Assembly (NCBI GenBank): GCA_963513935.1
Contig: OY740768.1
Coordinates: 36,381,368-36,445,367 of the forward strand
Direction: 5' to 3'
Source of the DNA: Aphrophora alni
Taxonomy: Eukaryota > Arthropoda > Insecta > Hemiptera > Aphrophoridae
DNA length: 64,000 bases
Part shown: positions 58,758-64,000 of the stretch, piece after piece
Layout: each line of letters starts with the position of its first letter
Numbering within the stretch: position 1 is the first letter of the stretch
The notes under the pieces: model-generated
Told to the model about the DNA's origin: nothing
Seen by the model: the letters and a program-made list of their open reading frames with translations, nothing else
Databases searched by the model: none
Position numbers and translations under genes: made by a program

Positions 58758-58796
58758 CATTGGGGATGGCGACATTGTCGTTGAAACGCGTTTGAT
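58758..58796 (+). ncRNA. Hammerhead-like remnant
   Basis: Plus strand: TTGGGGA (two changes from CTGANGA), extra T, a 6-bp stem II 'ggcgac-att-gtcgtt', GAAAC, 'gc', GTT. The GAAAC side is intact while the CTGANGA side is decayed. Confidence 0.38.
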
Positions 58797-58799
58797 TAT

Positions 58800-59150
58800 C
58801 GAACGTTATTTTGCGTTTTATTTATTATTCTTAAAAGTTATACTTTCTCACAAGTCCATTTCTATTTTTATTCGCTGAAATAGCAAAGTTGTCTTGGGGA
58901 TTAGTTGAAACTAAGGGCATTGTACCAAAAGGGTTTTAAAAATCAAGCAACTCAAGATTTAAGTAGTAAAATCCCATAATTTGGTTTAGTTTTGTATTTT
59001 TTTTTTTAGTAAATTGAGTTTTCAAATTATTATTATCCTCATTTGAAATTATACAAAACATCTAACCATGTGTAAAGTAGTTATAACCATAAAAACTGAA
59101 AGCGAATAAATGGTTTCTAATGTGTTTAAATTACATAATTTAATCTACCC
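58800..59150. other. No gene seen
   Basis: An AT-rich spacer before the tandem monomer array. Confidence 0.4.
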
Positions 59151-60005
59151 GCAGGGGGGTGCAGACTAGCTGCACCTAATAAGAGGGGGTTGGCGTCCCT
59201 CGCGGTCCCCAGTCAAACACTCACAACTCAGAAACTATCATCTACATAGACATACACACAGTTCAACTATATACAGTATCTTACATTCACTTTTAATTAG
59301 GGTTTTTTAGTTAATGCAGGGGTGCAGACTGTCTTTACCTATTGAGAAAGGTTTGGCGTCCCTCGCGGTCCCCAGTCAAACACCCACTTAACACTCACAA
59401 CTCAGAAACTATCATCTACATAGACATACACACAGTTCAACTATATACAGTATCTTACATTCACTTTTAATTAGGGTTTTATAGTTAATGCAGGGGGGTG
59501 CGGACTAGCTGCACCTAATAAGAGGGGTTGGCGTCCCTCGCGGTCCCCAGTCAACACTCACCTAACACTCACAACTCAGAAACTATCATTTACATAGACA
59601 TACACACAGTTCGCCTATATACAGTATCTTACATTCACTTTTAATTAGGGTTTTATAGTTAATGCAGGGGGGTGCGGACTAGCTGCACCTAATAAGAGGG
59701 GGTTGGCGTCCCTCGCGGTCCCCAGTCAAACACTCACCTAACACTCACAACTCATAAACTATCATCTACATAGACATACACACAGTTCGCCTATATACAG
59801 TATCTTACATTCACTTTTAATTAGGGGTTTATCGCAAGGGGTGTAGACTATCTTTACCTATTGAGAGGGGTTTAGCGTCCCTCGCAGAACCCAAGCTATA
59901 CAGGGGTGGTACAATAAAACATCTTCTCTGAATATACACACATACAACACTCGTAGAGGCTGTTACACTTCACGATTTACTGGGGATACATAAACACTTT
60001 ACATT
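59151..60005 (+). repeat. ~172-bp tandem monomers, 4 copies plus a diverged fifth (LINE 5' UTR)
   Basis: Monomers start 'gcagggg(gg)tgc' at 59151, 59316, 59490 and 59664. A diverged 'gcaaggggtgtagac' unit starts at 59834. Each holds 'tggcgtccctcgcggtcccc', 'aactcagaaactatcat', 'cacacagttc' and 'tatacagtatctta'. The four copies differ by only a few bases, so the array is young. It runs straight into the gag-like ORF of a LINE, in the same direction, which suggests promoter monomers. Confidence 0.92.
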
Positions 60006-60740
60006 CATATATAGGGCTTAGTTTTTTTTGTCTGTGCAAAGCCGTAGCGCTTCTGGGAGCGTTTACCAGACCAAAGCGTGACAACCTTTGAATCTGGTGA
60101 GCTGATGTGAGCTTGCTCTGGCGAAGACGTAAGCGCGGTTTCTGTTCAGTAGCCAGCCACTTCGGTCCTTGGTCAGGAAGTGTTCGCGATGGGGGAAGTT
60201 GTCGGATCCTCCCTCTCCAGTTGCGGGTCTGGAATGATGCCCATCCAGTCTGGTTAAAGAGGATCCTCTGGCCGCCAGAGCTCTACGGTTTGGAAATAAT
60301 CGAAAGTGATCCAAGGGTAGACCCATACCCGTTCTCAGAGTCTCGTCTGCAACCGCTTAACACGATGCGTTGGTTAACTCATGCGTGGCCTCTACTATAA
60401 ATAACGTCAACCCGGGTTACGATAAGAGACAACTATCGGCATCGTCCAAAGAAAGAAATTTGGACTTAAGGATTCGGGGACCTGCTCCCACATTTCTTAT
60501 TGTTCGATACAATGTCGAGGGGTCAGATCTATCAAAGATCTCCCCCTTTGTGATTAATAAAGCTGTCACTGGTTCTGCAAGTAATGTTGGTTCAATTCAA
60601 AAACTCCGAATGGTACTTTATTGATACAGACTGACTCTTAAGATAGTCACTCTATGTTGAAAACGAAGTCCCTTTTCAATGTAGTTAACGTGTCTGTTAA
60701 CGTGTGAAGAAAATTTCACGGGGAAAAGTGTGCATGAAAT
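60006..60740 (+). pseudogene. LINE ORF1 (gag-like) 5' part, frameshifted
   Basis: After a leader of about 360 bp the plus strand reads from about 60373: NNVNPGYDKRQLSASSKERN, then FLIVRYNVEGSDLSKISPFV, then INKAVTGSASNVGSIQKLR and stops at 60624. 'ISPFxIxKAVxGxAGxVxSIxKLRxG' is a recognisable signature of jockey-type gag proteins. Another frame continues with text like KSLFNVVNVSV to about 60740 and then the signal ends. The element is therefore 3'-truncated, or was cut by later insertions, while its 5' end is preserved. That is the reverse of the usual LINE truncation. Confidence 0.7.
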
Positions 60741-62590
60741 TTTTACTTGAAAAACTATTGTACGTATTATTTATTTCTGCAAGAAATTTATTAATATCAT
60801 TATTAACTTATACTAATTGATGTCTAAATCTTTCATATTATTGGACAAATGTGAGAAGTTACCTTGATGCGAAATAAATTTTTACTATTAGTAAAATGCA
60901 GCACAAATTGTAAACGCATTAAATAATACACTGACCATAATTATAAAACATTGGAACGATGCACTTCTTGTCGGACAATAAACGTGGCTGATGACGACTG
61001 GAGCCGAGTATAGACATTTCAGTGCGTCACCGACCCGAGCGCGCTTGAAGTCGAGTGGAGCCGAGTAACCCCGATTCAGCGTAACCGACTCGAGCGTGAC
61101 GGTTCACTTACGTTCACTCCTCAGCAAAAACGCGCCAATGTCGAAAATAACTTCTTCCATTATAACTATAAAATGTGGAGATCAGCCCAAAAAACGGAGA
61201 TAGTTTTTTATGCTATAAGTAAACTTACCCTATACTTTGTATACTGGACATGTAATGAACTTGTACCTACTCCCTGTAGTTTCAAAGACAATATTTCAAA
61301 ATTTCATAATGATTGGTAGAGGTGTTTGACAGAAACTGCGTCAAACAAACACACAGACTAAATGGCAAATAGTCGAGTTGAAACAGGATCTCGTGTCCCT
61401 CTTTAAGCAATAATATATTACAAATAAAATAAAATATGAGTTACCAAAGATGTAATGTCATTCATGTCTGCACACCTGGCTGTGTCGCAGAGAAAGTGAC
61501 AATCTATTACTGTACGCTGTAGCGAGTTAACTACCGGGTATGGTTTATGGGTTTATTTCCTTTTTATACACCATATAATTACTTCATTTAGAAACTCGTT
61601 AAAAAAATCTATAATTAAAAATGGTTTTGGAAGTAGTTCTCTACAGACAGACTTTTTTCAAATTAAAAAAAAATTAATCTAGTCAATTTTATGTAAAATC
61701 TTAATTGTACCTTGATGACCATATTGATATTTTCATAGAAGGTGCCTAACAGGTTTTAACTTGTTTTCTAAAGTTTAAGATCCAAGATTACCAAATGATT
61801 TTTTTTTTATTTACGTAACTCGCATACTATAATACACTTTTTATACGGCGATGACACAAATACCTTATATATGTTTAAGGATTATATAATAATGTTTTAA
61901 AGTTGATGGGCGCCATCATGGTACTGACCCAGCTCCATCATGGGACAATTTTATACAAGCAGATCCTCTAAATGTAATGTTGGTTTCTTCGACCTTGTAG
62001 GAAATGTTAAATTCTATTGACACATCCAGTGGTTTTACCCAGTACCGTAAAGTTGTTTAAAACTGTTGTTACAAAGATTTTTTTGATAACTTTTTTGACT
62101 TCGGCTAGGCCCTACAGCGTCTTGACTCTGGCGAACCCGAAGATGCACATGTGAGAAGGAGCATGGAGATCCTTGTAAGTGAGGGTTACAAGAACAACAA
62201 GTAAGTTCAGGAGGTGATAGTCTAAGTGTTACTTAGTATGTAGACAGAAAGAACAGTTGTCTAATTGCGCTAATTTTTTACTTGCCGAAAAGGAAAATAA
62301 TAATATTTGGAAGTGAAAGTGTAAAATGTAAGAAAAGTAACAGTTTTTAATGAGTAATAATAAAGTCATGCATTCCTCCTTGAAACTACAACCCTCGAGG
62401 GATAGTAGCCTCCTGAAATTTTCATCGCCAGTTTTCTCTATTCACTCCTCCACTCTACGGTTACCAAAGTTTACTAAACGTCCGCCGCCATTCTATTGGC
62501 CCATCGCAACCTTGTCTACCAATTATTCTTTTCTCGTAAAACACCTCTTCAAGAATTTTGTTGGGAATCTTGTCGTATGACATCCTAACT
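60741..62590. other. No gene seen; one GC-rich island
   Basis: 60990-61135 is GC-rich with repeated 'gagccgagta' and 'cgagcg' words. 'gcgtcaaacaaacacacagac' at about 61338-61360 resembles a LINE 3' end. The rest is AT-rich with no readable coding text. Confidence 0.4.
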
Positions 62591-62790
62591 ACATGTCAGG
62601 ACAATCGAAGTGTACTCACTCTGATAATATTGAATAAATCTGCATCTTTATAACGGCGCATTAAGTTGACGTTGGTCCGCCTAGCGTTGCCATCTCTTAC
62701 TACACCAAAAATTCTCCTAAGAATTCTCCTCCTAAATGTCAGCAGAGCCATTTCATTACACTTCAATATAGTACAATAAAGACTGGTCAT
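62590..62790 (-). pseudogene. LINE reverse-transcriptase C-terminal fragment
   Basis: The minus strand reads LTFRRRILRRIFGVVRDGNA, NVNLMRRYKDADLFNIIRV and STLRLS. Many insect LINE polymerase ORFs have this C-terminal signature (FERKILRxIFGPvxdg..WRxRxNxELxxLYkdxdivxxIkxxRLrW). It starts abruptly near 62750 and ends at 62590, about 65 codons out of a protein that is usually around 1000. Confidence 0.7.
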
Positions 62791-64000
62791 ACTAGGGTCT
62801 TATACAAGCGACAACAAGAAATGATTTAAAGAAATAATTAATATGAATACTGGATTGAATGTGGGAATTCTGTACCACATTAGACTAGCTTTCCGAAATA
62901 AGAAAAATCTTGAAATATTACTGCAGCTTAATTCTAACACTGTTAGTTATTTGCGGAGAAAACTTTGACTCTCTTAAATGAAAACTAGGGTGAAAATGAA
63001 ATCGTATAGATTTGTTTATTATGTTCAATTCAGTACATACAGTATATCTGACGAGTTAACCTCAACGTGCAACACAATTTTACAAGAATAATATAACCTA
63101 TTTCAATCAATTCTCGATTGTTGAAACCTTGTTCGTAATCTCAAACAAGATGAATTATACTTTGAAGCTTGTATCAACTGAAAACATATTATGGGATTAC
63201 TAAATATCAAGGTGGCATTGCGTTGAACTCGTTCTAGCTACTCTCTCTCTCTCACTCTGTGTCATTGCCAACTTGCGCCCTTGTAATCTTTCCACTTCCA
63301 AGAAGTATTTATTGTTTGTCCATTTCACAAGGGTATGATTAACTGTAACATTTTATATTTAATTGCTTCTAAACAGTATGTAGATGAACTATTTAATTGC
63401 TTGTTGATTAGATTTAAATTATTTCGATTAAAAATACTTAAAATTAAAACTCAGATATAAACGATTGACTGAGCAATTCCAATTCATTTCCTTTTGCTGT
63501 TTTTTTGTGCAACTTTTTATTCCTGTTTTCGATATTGAGATTATTATTTGGACATTGCCAAATTGTACTAAATGGTTCATTTTACGTTTATGTAGGTTGT
63601 GGATAAGAAGGAACTACCGAAAAAGGCGTTGTAAATGGCCTTCATTTTAAGTTTTTGCTACTAATTTTACAATAATATTCCATCAATATTATGCGTCAGT
63701 ACAAATATTATACATGAAGTGGTGCAAGAGATGTGTATATGCATTTATCTGCATTTAAGCCAGATTGATAGCGAAATCATAGCTCACCAATGTCACCCCT
63801 TTGCTTCCCTACATTTTTTTTTTTTTTTTTTTTTTTTTTTGTGAAGTGTGAAGATTTAAGACAGATTAATATCTCTAAATTTTTGTTTATTTCAATCATT
63901 TTTTAGGGTACCGAGATTTAAATGGTTAATATATTGCAGTTTCCTATTCACTCCATGCGCCAATATTAGCTTTTTAGTCGTATAAATATTTCCGAAAGCA
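62791..64000. other. No gene seen
   Basis: AT-rich. A short CT run lies at 63241-63254 and a T-run of about 27 at 63814-63840. Confidence 0.45.

Noticed and set aside
60990..61025. CTGATGA core at about 60987
   Set aside because: No GAAA follows within a plausible stem II length.
61310..61340. GAAAC-TGC-GTC on the plus strand
   Set aside because: No CTGANGA half upstream. The context resembles a LINE 3' end.

Overview
The window looks like AT-rich insect nuclear DNA. The reasons are introns of several kb to about 17 kb with GT/AG borders, many terminal-inverted-repeat DNA transposons (pogo/Tigger, hAT, piggyBac-like, DD41D mariner-like) with correct target-site duplications, jockey-like and Penelope-like retroelement fragments, and long AT microsatellites. 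The mix would suit a large hemipteran-type genome, but the order cannot be fixed from the sequence.

One host gene is visible, on the plus strand. Its secure coding exons are 25843-26036, 36258-36572 and 41279-41547 (stop), all with matching splice phases. A candidate start exon at 8458-8471 fits the required phase, and a 15-nt candidate microexon lies at 39136-39150. If both calls are right, the gene spans about 8.4-41.8 kb and encodes a proline/serine-rich, probably soluble protein of 263 residues, or 268 with the microexon. I do not recognise the family.

Most of the rest is mobile DNA, much of it inside the introns. Upstream of the gene lie a deleted pogo element (0.54-1.24 kb), a decayed DD41D transposase (2.05-3.0 kb), a piggyBac-like MITE (5.0-5.4 kb) and retroelement debris. 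Intron 1 holds a pogo element carrying a LINE insertion (10.1-11.7 kb), a large GA microsatellite, a three-level nest (hAT containing Tigger containing piggyBac-like, 13.4-19.6 kb), a piggyBac transposase remnant and an LTR-like block. Intron 2 holds an LTR-like block with a heat-shock-element match, RNase H and mariner remnants, and a 2.3-kb DD41D element with a duplicated 3' terminal repeat. The last intron holds a 400-bp inverted repeat with hammerhead-like motifs and a second copy of the piggyBac-like MITE.

Downstream of the gene (43-64 kb) there is no convincing host gene. There are two LINE endonuclease remnants (47.3-49.6 kb), a large inverted repeat with hammerhead-like motifs (55.2-55.6 kb), a cluster of Penelope-like partial copies on the minus strand (56.7-58.7 kb), a LINE 5' end built of about 172-bp tandem monomers followed by a gag-like ORF (59.15-60.7 kb), and a LINE reverse-transcriptase C-terminal remnant (62.6-62.8 kb).

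The most interesting signal is a recurring RNA-like motif, CTGANGA-T-stem-GAAAC-(2-4 nt)-GT(A/C/T). It resembles a hammerhead ribozyme with a tiny stem III. It occurs at five loci, and at three of them it is duplicated in large inverted repeats.
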